The notes beneath the pieces were generated by a model. It ran no database searches. It saw only the letters and a program-made list of their open reading frames with translations, and was not told the DNA's origin. DNA of 64,000 nt from Clostridia bacterium (lineage in GTDB: Bacteria > Bacillota > Clostridia > Christensenellales > Aristaeellaceae): assembly GCA_017552615.1 (NCBI GenBank), contig JAFZPI010000028.1:78248-142247 (forward strand), written 5' to 3'. Below, one piece after another: positions 31,197 through 39,810 of this stretch. Every line of letters starts with the position of its first letter. Within the stretch, counting starts at the first letter, position 1. Position numbers and translations under genes: made by a program.

Positions 31197-32345
31197 TTAC
31201 TCTGCCAGCTTGGTGCGGACGGCGTCGATCTCTTCCTGGGTCAGGCCGATCTCCAGGAGATACTCTTCCGCTTCTTTGGCCAGGTCGGCACCTTCAATGG
31301 TTTCGATACCGAAGGCGGTGGCCAGGCTCTTGCGGATGTTCGCGTTGGCGATGATGTCGTACTGTTCCGTGCCGGGCTGCACGCCGTAGTAGTTAAAGTA
31401 GGTCACCATGTAGTCTGCCGTCACTTCGTCGGCGGAGGCGCCCATCAGACACTCAAGCATCGCGCTGACGAAGCCCGCGCGGTCCTTGCCCTCGTTGCAG
31501 TGCACCAGGTAGGGGCCGTCATTGGCTGCGAGGAATCGGAAACCGTCCGCCAGGCCGGCGCGGAAGTCCTCGGCGGCAAAGTCAACGCCCAGGTTCAGTG
31601 CGATGATAGCCTGCTGGCTGTAGTAGCTCTCGGCGAAGCCCTCATAGCCCTGCATGGTCTCGACAGCGTCGGCCAGGTTGATGAAGGTCTTCACGCCCGC
31701 GGCAGCGGCAGCAGCGTCGGCTTCCTTGTTGCGGTTGATTTCCGGGTTCACGGGGGAGGAGGAGCGGTAGAGCCTGCCCGCGGCGATATTGCCGATGGTG
31801 ATTTCGCGGAAGTTGGCATACGCTTCGTCCGACAGGTCCGGATAGTCCTCGCGGTTCTCGCTGCGCACGAGCTGGTTCATGACCCACTGGTCATAGTAGC
31901 CGCCCTGTTCCTTCATGGCGAAGGTGACAGTTACGGGTTCCTCGACGCCTTCGTTCATGTGCCAGACATAGCCGGGGTCTTCCTCGATCTTTTCTTTGGT
32001 GGCGATGCCGAGGGTGGTGGCCAGGTCGCCCATGTTGATGGCGAGGATGATCATGTCCTCTCCGGTTTCTTCCTTCACGACCACGCGGCAGATCATGCTG
32101 CCCTGCTCCACGTCGGAATAGTTGGAGCCGACAGGCATCTCGCAGGCCTGGCCATTGAGGGTGACGGTGACCACGTCGCCGTAGGTGTAGCCCTGGGCGA
32201 GCAATTCAGAGCCCTTCAGGGACAGGACCAGGTTGCCGTACTTTTGGATCTCGGTGACGGTGACTACGGCTTCCTCAGCCAGCGCGGGGACCAGGGTCAG
32301 GGCGAGCATCAGCGTGAGTATCAGTGCCCACAGACGTTTCATCAT
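31197..32345 (-). CDS. Secreted tyrosine phosphatase with N-terminal beta-barrel domain
   Basis: A 382-residue exported protein. Signal peptide 1-24. Residues about 28-125 resemble the C-terminal barrel of SAM hydroxide adenosyltransferases (Y-G-N-L-V, G-Y-T-Y-G-D-V-V-T-V, I-N-M-G-D-L-A). The C-terminal domain is a dual-specificity type phosphatase with the P-loop V-H-C-N-E-G-K-D-R-A-G near residue 280 (Cys nucleophile, +6 Arg) and an upstream R-L-Y-R-S-S-S-P. Such phosphatases can act on phosphotyrosine, phosphoinositides or inositol phosphates. GGAGGTCAA precedes the first of two ATG codons. Confidence 0.85.
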   Translation of the reverse strand: MMKRLWALILTLMLALTLVPALAEEAVVTVTEIQKYGNLVLSLKGSELLAQGYTYGDVVTVTLNGQACEMPVGSNYSDVEQGSMICRVVVKEETGEDMIILAINMGDLATTLGIATKEKIEEDPGYVWHMNEGVEEPVTVTFAMKEQGGYYDQWVMNQLVRSENREDYPDLSDEAYANFREITIGNIAAGRLYRSSSPVNPEINRNKEADAAAAAAGVKTFINLADAVETMQGYEGFAESYYSQQAIIALNLGVDFAAEDFRAGLADGFRFLAANDGPYLVHCNEGKDRAGFVSAMLECLMGASADEVTADYMVTYFNYYGVQPGTEQYDIIANANIRKSLATAFGIETIEGADLAKEAEEYLLEIGLTQEEIDAVRTKLAE

Positions 32346-32481
32346 GCGGTTGACCTCCTTTTCGGTTTGCGTTTGTGACAGGGTGTCCGGAAAGACGTTC
32401 TTTCCTGATGTGATTATACCAGAATGAAGCAATCACTTCAAGGCAGGCGAAAAGAAAACCCTTGAATCATGGCTTGAAAAC

Positions 32482-33879
32482 TTACGGCTCATCCAGCCAT
32501 TGTTCATCCAGCCAGGCGATGCGTCCGCGAACGAAGGCCACGATGTTTTCGCCGGCCTGGATCCGCCAGGATTCGTTTGCAGGCAGATCGGAGCGCAGGG
32601 AAGCGAGTTCTTTCTGCACATCATTCAGAACATTTTCGAGAATGTCTGTTTCGCGAAGCGCTTTCCAGCGGGCCTGGACGAGTTCCCGAAATTCCGGCAT
32701 CTTCATCGCCAGGATGAACCACGCGCTGGACCGGTCCCAGTCCGCGGCGGGAGGCTGGAATGTGCAGGCGTACCAGCCGCCTTCCGGCGAGCCGTCATAG
32801 GCCCAGTTAAAGTCCCAGGGGGCGACGAACGTCAGTTTCGGATACTTGCTCTGTTCCGAAAAGTCCACTGCCATGTAGAAACTGCCTTCGCCCACGTCAT
32901 AATTGTGAACCAGTTCTTCAAGGATCAGCATATCCGCCACGGATTCCAGGTCGATGACCGCGCTGACCGCCTCAAAAGCCGTGATGGAAACGTCGGTGAC
33001 ATCCACGGCCTGTCCGTTGAGACCGTGCCGCATCGCATGTCCATGGACTGCTGCTTCGTAGAGGATGGTATAGGTTCCTTCAAGCCACCGTGAGATCCAC
33101 CGCTTCTGCGAGGGCGTATTGTAGTCGCTCTTGATGCTGTAGATGCGTCCGCGGAGAACTCGGGTTTCCCCGGCGATGTCGGTGACTTCCGGGTATTCGG
33201 GAATCCAGAAGCTCGGGTGCTCGTCGTCCGGATAGTTGTCCAGCTCCAGCAGGTACCCGATTTGGTTGCTGCTGTCACCGGGTTCGGGTTCGTAAACCTC
33301 CACCCGTCCTTTAGCGGCCTGATTCTGCTCGCAGAGGAGATACAGCCCCATGGACTCGCCGTTCACATACACATTCACATAAGCGCAGTCCGACACATAA
33401 GCGTCGGGTCCGAGAATGGCGCGTCCCAGCCGGAAAGCCGTGAAGTCCGCCGCGAGGTTCCACTGGGCCCGCAGTAGCACCCAGCTCTTGAAGACCCTGC
33501 CGTCATGGAGGCCCAGCATGCCCTGCTTCCGGTCGAATTTGATGCGGTAGGGCTTTTCGTCACCGTTGGCTGTGGAGTTTCCCCGCACCTTGACCCCGCC
33601 CGTGGCGATGAGCCGGTAGGTATCCTCGCAGTTAAACACATCGACCACGGCCGGGACATATTCGTCTTTGGAGAGAATGGGCTGGCTGTCCAATGTGGTG
33701 ATGTGGATGCAGGGATGCCGCCGCTGGAGTGCGGCCTGATCCATCAGGGTTTCCAGAGATGGCAATGCTTCCTGATATTGTTGGGAAAGCGTATCTGTTG
33801 TTTCTTCCCCGAACGAAAGAAAAGGAAAGAGAAGGAGAAATGCAAACGAAAGGAAAAAGAGAAAGCGCAGTTTCTTCAT
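32482..33879 (-). CDS. Secreted CotH kinase family protein
   Basis: A 465-residue exported protein of the CotH family, atypical protein kinases first known from Bacillus spore coats. Signal peptide 1-24 (Phe/Leu-rich). V-K-V-R-G-N-S-T and K-P-Y-R-I-K-F-D (ATP-side motifs), F-K-S-W-V-L-L and F-V-A-P-W-D-F-N-W-A-Y-D (catalytic Asp region) are present. Outside spore formers, CotH domains often occur on extracellular or cellulosome-like proteins. The start at 33879 is chosen because GAGGA lies 6 bases before it; the ATG at 33885 is too close to that site. Confidence 0.88.
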   Translation of the reverse strand: MKKLRFLFFLSFAFLLLFPFLSFGEETTDTLSQQYQEALPSLETLMDQAALQRRHPCIHITTLDSQPILSKDEYVPAVVDVFNCEDTYRLIATGGVKVRGNSTANGDEKPYRIKFDRKQGMLGLHDGRVFKSWVLLRAQWNLAADFTAFRLGRAILGPDAYVSDCAYVNVYVNGESMGLYLLCEQNQAAKGRVEVYEPEPGDSSNQIGYLLELDNYPDDEHPSFWIPEYPEVTDIAGETRVLRGRIYSIKSDYNTPSQKRWISRWLEGTYTILYEAAVHGHAMRHGLNGQAVDVTDVSITAFEAVSAVIDLESVADMLILEELVHNYDVGEGSFYMAVDFSEQSKYPKLTFVAPWDFNWAYDGSPEGGWYACTFQPPAADWDRSSAWFILAMKMPEFRELVQARWKALRETDILENVLNDVQKELASLRSDLPANESWRIQAGENIVAFVRGRIAWLDEQWLDEP

Positions 33880-33911
33880 AAACATTCCTCAACATTCCTC
33901 CTGTCAGAGAA

Positions 33912-34643
33912 TCATCTCCGCGGCCGCAGGGTACCGCCGATATCGAAGTGGCGCTCGTCGCCGACGAAACCGCAGTAGGAGAAGTCGCGGCCCAGTCGGC
34001 GGAACTGGGTCCGCACCTCCTGGCCGGGTTTGACTTCCATGTCATAGTTGACGGTGAAACGGGCCAGTTCGTTCTCCGCCATGCAGTCGACGCCGAGGGC
34101 GTCGCAGGCCCAGTCGACATAGCGCGTGTTGTTCACGTGACGGTTGGCGTCGAGGTCGCTGTACAGGGGGACACGGCGGGACTCTTCCAGCACACCGGAG
34201 ACCTCCGTGACGCTGCCGGGCAGGCCGAGCGGCGCGGGCAGGTCGCGGTTGTCGGGCATCAGCGCGGCGATGCCGCCGGGCTGTGCCATGCGCCGGGTGA
34301 CGAGGTCGAGCAGCACCCACAGACTGGCGGCCCGGCCGATCTCGTGGTCCTCCGCGTCCCGGATGACGAAATAGCGTGGGAAGAACCAGCGGCGCACCGG
34401 CGCCGGAAAGGTTTCCAACGATATTTCCTCTCCGATGGTGGGATAGCGGTCCATCTCGAGTTCGATGCGGGTCAGCACCCAGGCCAGGTTTTGCAGAGCC
34501 AGGACGTTGCGGCCGGCTCCGAGACGCTCGGAGTGGGCGCCTCCCACCTCCTGCATGGCAAGGAGAATGGCGCCGGGACGCCAGGCGCTGTTCAGGTCAC
34601 AATCCCGGGTGAGAAGCGAAAAGTGTTCGGTGTAGGTTTTCAT
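33912..34643 (-). CDS. Acyl-ACP thioesterase
   Basis: A 243-residue double hot-dog thioesterase of the bacterial FatA/FatB group, which releases fatty acids from acyl-ACP. Seen: A-M-Q-E-V-G-G-A-H-S-E near 30 (first hot dog), W-V-L-T-R-I-E-L-E, then D-L-D-A-N-R-H-V-N-N-T-R-Y-V-D-W in the second half with the catalytic Asn/His set. AAAAGGAGGCC precedes the ATG at 34643. It lies 32 bases upstream of CotH on the same strand. Confidence 0.9.
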   Translation of the reverse strand: MKTYTEHFSLLTRDCDLNSAWRPGAILLAMQEVGGAHSERLGAGRNVLALQNLAWVLTRIELEMDRYPTIGEEISLETFPAPVRRWFFPRYFVIRDAEDHEIGRAASLWVLLDLVTRRMAQPGGIAALMPDNRDLPAPLGLPGSVTEVSGVLEESRRVPLYSDLDANRHVNNTRYVDWACDALGVDCMAENELARFTVNYDMEVKPGQEVRTQFRRLGRDFSYCGFVGDERHFDIGGTLRPRR

Positions 34644-34768
34644 GGAAAAGGCCTCCTTTTCGGTCGCCCGAATTGTAGCACTTGGCTGGGAAAAAGGCAA
34701 GAAGAGGCGGATTTCTGCATTCTTGTAAACATTTTGTAACAAATATTTCATTATTTCGCAAAATACTA

Positions 34769-34797
34769 TTGTGAAGCCCGGGATTTTGCGGTATAAT
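34769..34797 (+). promoter_or_regulatory. Promoter of the 34846-39068 operon
   Basis: TTGTGA, 17 bases, TATAAT, 48 bases before the ATG at 34846. Confidence 0.75.
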
Positions 34798-34845
34798 CCA
34801 TCCGGGTGTATCCGCCCGGAGACATTGCAGTAGGAGAGATTGAAT

Positions 34846-36021
34846 ATGAAGCGGAAGATCACGGCTTTTGTCCTTATCCTGGCGCTGCTGACAGTCGCGG
34901 TCCAGGCTTTTGCGGCGGACAGGGGGGCGGACCCCCTGACCTGGGCGGAGCTGAAGACCTGGGCGGAGGGCCTCGTGGAAATGACGAAGGACACCGAGCC
35001 CCTGAACGATCCGAAAGCGGATGAGTCGAAGACGGAGGACGGCTATGCCTTCCAGTATGATTTCGGCACGCTGTTTTTCAGCCAGCCGGAACGGAATGAG
35101 GACGCGGTTCTGACCGGTGCTGTGATCTATGACGACGCGATCGTCTGCCCGCGGGCTACCAACACGCTGACGACGCTGCCGGAGCTTTTGGAGGCTTACT
35201 ATAACGAGAATCCCTCGCTGGTGGGCAGCTACGGGGAAGCCTTGCTCTACGTGGGCGGCGACCTGGACAGCGGCCTGTGGAACGGCATGGTGCAGCGGGA
35301 CGGCCAGCGGGTGGATACCGTGGTTTACACGGTGCATGAACCCCTGGAAAACGGCGGCTACACGAACGCGGGCCTGCTCTACACCCTGCAGCAGAACACC
35401 GTGGTGGCCATCCGCGCCTGGGGCCTGAACGACGTGGCCACCGCGAAGATCGTGGAAGCCGGATTGCGGGAAGCGGGACGTATCGCGAGCCTGAGCGATT
35501 ATGCCATGGTGCCCTATTCCGAAGACGGGACGGCCATGGAGCCATTCGATGCCGACGATCTGTTCTTTGCAGGGATCGATTTCCTGAACTGTACACCCGA
35601 AAGCGCTGTTGAGGCGCTGGGCGAACCTGATTTTGACGACAAACTGGAAGACGGTGACGGACTGCGGGTGATGGGCTGGCAGGAATGCGAACTGGTTTTT
35701 GCTCCGGATAACGGCGGCGCGGAATACCTGCGCTCCTTCACGATCCTGGACGATACAATCGAAGGTCCCCGGGCCCTTCGGCTTGGTGACAGCATCAACC
35801 AGGCCCTGCAGCGCTTCCGCTTCGGCGAGGGCGAACTGGAGGGGAACACGGAGACCCTGTACGGCGATCCCGGCACCAGCGCGTGGGCGACAGCGGAATA
35901 CGGCGAGGACGCCTCGGCTGTCGTGCGCTACGGACTGACCCTGGAGGACGGCCGCCAGGTCGTGATCATGCTGACCTTTGAAATGCTCGAACTGATGGAC
36001 ATCACGGTTTACCTGACCTGA
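34846..36021 (+). CDS. Secreted protein of unknown function
   Basis: A 391-residue exported protein: signal peptide 1-23 (K-R-K then Leu/Val-rich, A-F-A-A), then an acidic soluble domain with two similar-looking halves (G-A-V-I-Y-D-D-A-I-V and F-T-I-L-D-D-T-I-E-G-P-R-A). No family recognised. GTAGGAGAG precedes the ATG. The 1008-residue repeat protein follows after 20 bases, so the two are probably made together. Confidence 0.75.
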   Translation: MKRKITAFVLILALLTVAVQAFAADRGADPLTWAELKTWAEGLVEMTKDTEPLNDPKADESKTEDGYAFQYDFGTLFFSQPERNEDAVLTGAVIYDDAIVCPRATNTLTTLPELLEAYYNENPSLVGSYGEALLYVGGDLDSGLWNGMVQRDGQRVDTVVYTVHEPLENGGYTNAGLLYTLQQNTVVAIRAWGLNDVATAKIVEAGLREAGRIASLSDYAMVPYSEDGTAMEPFDADDLFFAGIDFLNCTPESAVEALGEPDFDDKLEDGDGLRVMGWQECELVFAPDNGGAEYLRSFTILDDTIEGPRALRLGDSINQALQRFRFGEGELEGNTETLYGDPGTSAWATAEYGEDASAVVRYGLTLEDGRQVVIMLTFEMLELMDITVYLT

Positions 36022-36041
36022 AGCTCTGAGAGGGCGAGGCC

Positions 36042-39000
36042 ATGAAGATAGATCTGAACTGCCCCGTCGAGGTCTGGCGCTGTCAGTTGCCGGGCACGGC
36101 GGAAGAACCCTGCGAGATCACGCTCTACAATCTCGGAGACAAACCTGCGATCTCCGTCGAAGTCATGCTGATCTTTGTGGACGGGAGCGGACGGGAGATC
36201 CAGCGGCTGGTGGAACGCCGCCACGAGGTCACCGGCGCCCCGGGCCAGTCCTTTTCGATGCAGATGGCCATCCCGGAAGATATGCTGAAGCTGCACCCTG
36301 ACCGGGTGGAGGTCAGCGTGGAAAAGATCTGGTTCAGCGACGGACTCGTGTGGCGGCGGGTCCGGGCCAACATGACGGAATACAAAACCAACGCCCTGCG
36401 CCGGGGCCGTGCCCTGAATACCCTTCGCTATATCGCCGGGGAGGATGCCATCGGTTACCCGGTACTGGAAGAAACCCATTGGATGTGCGTCTGCGGCCGC
36501 CCGAACCGGCTGGACACCGATGCCTGTGCCCGTTGCGGCCGTGTCCGGTCCGACGTGTTTGCGAACTTCAACCGCCAGGCGGTGGAACTGGCGATGTCCC
36601 GGCAGGAAGCCCGCCTGGCGGAGGTCACCGCCGGGGCGGAGCGCCTAGGTTCCGGGGACGAGGATGACCATATTGTCCGCCCCAAGCACATCGGCCGCAG
36701 GATTATGATCGCACTGGCTGTGCTGGCGCTATTGAGTGCCGGTGCCTATGCCGGTTATCGCTTTCTGCTCAAACCGTACCTGACCTACCGCCAAGCCGCC
36801 GACTTCCAGCAGCGCGGCCGTTATGACGAAGCCATCGCAGCATACGAGAGCATCGCAGGATACCAGGACGCGGACGAGAAACTCCTCACGGCACGGTACG
36901 ACCGGGCCAACGCGCTGCTTGCGCGCGGCGACTATGACGCGGCGGTCGAGGCCTTTGAGGCGCTGAACGCCCCGGACAAAGAAAACCGCGTGAAGGAGGT
37001 CCGCTACCGCCAGGCAGCGGCTCTGCTCGGTGACGGCCACATGAGCGAGGCGAGGGCGATCTTTGAGAGTCTCGGCGATTACCGCCCGAGCAGCGAGGAA
37101 CCCGACAGCCGGGCCATGGTGAAACAGTGCGACCGGCAGCGGGCTGACGCCCTGTACGAGGGCGGGAACTGGGAAGAGGCTTATGCCGCCTACCGGGAGC
37201 TCTCGGATGACGCATACGCGGCGGAACGGCTGCTTCTCTGCTTCTACACCCCCGGAAAGACAGCCCTTGAGGCGGGAGACCCGGACGAAGCCCTCAAATG
37301 GCTGACACGCCCGGAACTCGCCGGATACGCCGACACGGGGGAACTGATCAGCCGGGCCTATTATGACAAAGCCGTGATCCTGCTGGCGGAGGGTGAAACC
37401 ACCCAGGCCGGGCTGGCCTTCGCGGAAGCGGGCGACTATCTGGACGCGGAAGAGCAGGCGCGCGCCTGCATCTACACCCCGGCGCTCGAAAAAGCCGAAG
37501 CCGGGGAATGGGCTGAGGCTGCAACCCTGTTTTCCGAACTGCCGGGATACGAGGATGCGGATGACCAGTGGCGGCGCTGCGTGCTGTCGGCTGCAAGGGA
37601 ACTGATGGATGCCGGGAGTTGGAACGAGGCAGCCGAGTTCCTGGCCTCCCTGCCAGCGGAGGACGAGGAAGCCGCGGAGATGCGGCTGATATGCATTTAT
37701 TCGGATGCCTGCGAGCGGCAGGCGCGGGGTGAGTACGGCCAGGCGCTGCTGAAACTGGGCCAGCTTCCGGAAGACTATGAGGACACGGCGGAACGCCGCC
37801 TGGCCTGTGCTTACGGAGAGGCCCGGGCGATGTCCAGCCGGGGTGAGTACGGCAACGCGGCCCAGGTCTTCGACGAGCTGGGCGACTATCTGGACAGCGC
37901 CGCGCGCGCCAACGACGCCCGGTACAGCGACGCGGCGGCCTCTTTTGCCGCCGGGGACTGGGAGACGGCCTATGAGCTTTTCGACGCGCTCGGGGATTAT
38001 CGCAACGCGCGTGCCGAGGCTCTCCGGGCCCGCTACCGCCAGGCACAGGCGCTTTACACACTGGGAGACACAGATTCCCTGACCCAGGCGGAACGCATCT
38101 ATGAAGAACTCGGGGACTATGAACAATCGGCTGAAATGCTGCAACTCACGCGGTACGCCGTCGGTGTGCAGCTGTTGGAAGCCGGACGGTACAAAGAAGC
38201 CCGAGAGCGCTTCGAGAAGCTCGGGGATTACAACGACAGCGCCGAGCGGATCAAAGCCTGCGATTACGCCGCTGCGGAGGCGGATCTCAAGGCCGGGAGC
38301 AAGCGCACGGCGATGGAGAGCTTTGACAATCTGGGCGATTATGCGGACGCGGCCGACCGCGCCAAAGCCCTGCGCTATGAACTGGCCGGGGAAGCCCTGG
38401 CCGCGGGCAACCTGACGGAAGCCGCCGCTCTCTACGGACAGCTGGGCGATTACCGGGACAGCGCCGAGCGGCTGGAAGACATCCGTCACCAGGTCTACGG
38501 CGGACCCGCCGAACTGGCTCAGGCTGCGCTGGATGCCGGGAACTATGCCGCGGCGGCCTGGATTCTCGACGCGATGGTGCAGAAGGGCGTGCCGGAGAGC
38601 TATGCTTTCCTCCGGGATATCCACCGGACAGCCTGCCTGCAGGAAGGCCTGCGGCTGATGGCCATGGGCGGAGAGGAAGACCGGGAGGCTGCCTATCCCT
38701 ACCTGCAGCGCTGCGCGGATGATCCCGACGCAGCGGCGCAGCTGAAGATGAAAACCCTCTGGCGTATGCTGGGGACCTGGAAGGACGACGGCGGGAACCA
38801 CACCCTGATCCTGCGCAAGGACGGGACGATGACCGAAGACGGCGAAGCTCACACCTACGAGGTCTCGGGCTATTCCCTGCTGATCGATGGCCAGGAATCC
38901 TATAAGCTGGTCCGCATTGACGACGACGATCCCACGGCCGTGGTCATGGTCCTGCGGGATGTCCGGAACGGGAGCAACCTTGTCCTGACCCTGAAACGCA

Positions 39001-39068
39001 CGGCCACGGATGGCCTGCAGCCTCTGCCGGAGGTTTCCTTTGCCACGATGACCGACCTGCCCGCATGA
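36042..39068 (+). CDS. Giant zinc-ribbon membrane protein with TPR-like repeats
   Basis: A 1008-residue protein. N-terminal beta domain (about 1-125), a zinc ribbon with C-V-C-G and C-A-R-C-G (about 149-166), one membrane helix (about 220-240), then some 14-15 helical repeats of about 39 residues (about 245-890) marked by A-x-x-x-F-x-x-L-G-D-Y-x-D-S/A-x-E, a TPR/Sel1-like pattern. The final 100 residues form a beta domain (G-T-W-K-D-D-G, T-L-I-L-R-K-D-G-T-M). The orientation puts the repeats outside the cell. No enzymatic motif; a scaffold role is likely. It is co-transcribed with the secreted protein before it. Confidence 0.82.
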   Translation: MKIDLNCPVEVWRCQLPGTAEEPCEITLYNLGDKPAISVEVMLIFVDGSGREIQRLVERRHEVTGAPGQSFSMQMAIPEDMLKLHPDRVEVSVEKIWFSDGLVWRRVRANMTEYKTNALRRGRALNTLRYIAGEDAIGYPVLEETHWMCVCGRPNRLDTDACARCGRVRSDVFANFNRQAVELAMSRQEARLAEVTAGAERLGSGDEDDHIVRPKHIGRRIMIALAVLALLSAGAYAGYRFLLKPYLTYRQAADFQQRGRYDEAIAAYESIAGYQDADEKLLTARYDRANALLARGDYDAAVEAFEALNAPDKENRVKEVRYRQAAALLGDGHMSEARAIFESLGDYRPSSEEPDSRAMVKQCDRQRADALYEGGNWEEAYAAYRELSDDAYAAERLLLCFYTPGKTALEAGDPDEALKWLTRPELAGYADTGELISRAYYDKAVILLAEGETTQAGLAFAEAGDYLDAEEQARACIYTPALEKAEAGEWAEAATLFSELPGYEDADDQWRRCVLSAARELMDAGSWNEAAEFLASLPAEDEEAAEMRLICIYSDACERQARGEYGQALLKLGQLPEDYEDTAERRLACAYGEARAMSSRGEYGNAAQVFDELGDYLDSAARANDARYSDAAASFAAGDWETAYELFDALGDYRNARAEALRARYRQAQALYTLGDTDSLTQAERIYEELGDYEQSAEMLQLTRYAVGVQLLEAGRYKEARERFEKLGDYNDSAERIKACDYAAAEADLKAGSKRTAMESFDNLGDYADAADRAKALRYELAGEALAAGNLTEAAALYGQLGDYRDSAERLEDIRHQVYGGPAELAQAALDAGNYAAAAWILDAMVQKGVPESYAFLRDIHRTACLQEGLRLMAMGGEEDREAAYPYLQRCADDPDAAAQLKMKTLWRMLGTWKDDGGNHTLILRKDGTMTEDGEAHTYEVSGYSLLIDGQESYKLVRIDDDDPTAVVMVLRDVRNGSNLVLTLKRTATDGLQPLPEVSFATMTDLPA

Positions 39069-39069
39069 C

Positions 39070-39098
39070 TTGCGGAATTGCCCTTTCTGTGATAGGAT
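39070..39098 (+). promoter_or_regulatory. Promoter of rex
   Basis: TTGCGG, 17 bases, TAGGAT, about 60 bases before the rex ATG. No clear Rex operator (TTGTTAA dyad) is visible here. Confidence 0.55.
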
Positions 39099-39157
39099 AA
39101 CGACGTTACGCGCCGGGCGCAGTTCACACGCAGCAAGTGAATGTTGGGAGGAAGAGG

Positions 39158-39793
39158 ATGAATCATTTTGTTTCGGACGCAGTCATCCGCAGACTGCCGG
39201 GTTATTATCGCCATTTGCGGGAACTGGAGGCGGAGGGTGTAAGCCAGATCTCGTCCAAGGAGCTCGGGGAGCGGATGCACCAGACGCCTTCCCAGATCCG
39301 GCAGGACATCAACTGCTTCGGCGGGTTTGGGCGGCAGGGCTACGGTTACCATGTCCCGGAATTGAAGGAACAGATCCGGCGGATCCTGGGCCTAGACCGG
39401 GAGCATACGATGATCATCATCGGCGCGGGCAGTATCGGCTCGGCGGTGGCCCACTATCCCAACTTCGTGAAAGAGGGCTTTCACACCCTGGCCCTGTTCG
39501 ACGCGGACAAGAACAGGATCGGCACGACCGTGAACGGGATCCGGGTCCTGGATATCCATGATCTGGAAAGCTTCCTGAGCGAGAACATAGTGGACATTGC
39601 CGTGCTGGCGGTCCCTGTGGAGGCGGCCCGGGACATCTGTGACCGGCTGAAAGCCTGCGGCATCGACGCCATCTGGAACTTTGCCCCCCTGGACCTGGAG
39701 GGCGAAAACCGGCGCATGACCATCGTCAACGTACACCTGAGCGATACCCTGCACATCCTGTCCTACAAGATGCTGCACCGGGAGACCAACTGA
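39158..39793 (+). CDS. rex: Redox-sensing transcriptional repressor Rex
   Basis: A 211-residue NADH/NAD+ sensor that represses fermentation and respiration genes when NADH is low. The winged helix contains T-P-S-Q-I-R-Q-D-I-N-C-F-G-G-F-G-R-Q-G-Y-G-Y (44-64) and the Rossmann domain G-A-G-S-I-G-S-A (89-96); the C-terminal helix for domain swapping is present. Length is normal. The ATG at 39158 follows GGGAGGAAG. The VanW gene starts 18 bases downstream, an unusual operon partner. Confidence 0.94.
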   Translation: MNHFVSDAVIRRLPGYYRHLRELEAEGVSQISSKELGERMHQTPSQIRQDINCFGGFGRQGYGYHVPELKEQIRRILGLDREHTMIIIGAGSIGSAVAHYPNFVKEGFHTLALFDADKNRIGTTVNGIRVLDIHDLESFLSENIVDIAVLAVPVEAARDICDRLKACGIDAIWNFAPLDLEGENRRMTIVNVHLSDTLHILSYKMLHRETN

Positions 39794-39810
39794 TTCCGGA
39801 AGGCATAAGC

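Noticed and set aside
36729-38852. Long open frame on the minus strand inside the repeat protein gene
   Set aside because: It mirrors a repetitive GC-rich gene, has no ribosome site or recognisable domain, and the plus-strand protein has clear repeats and motifs.
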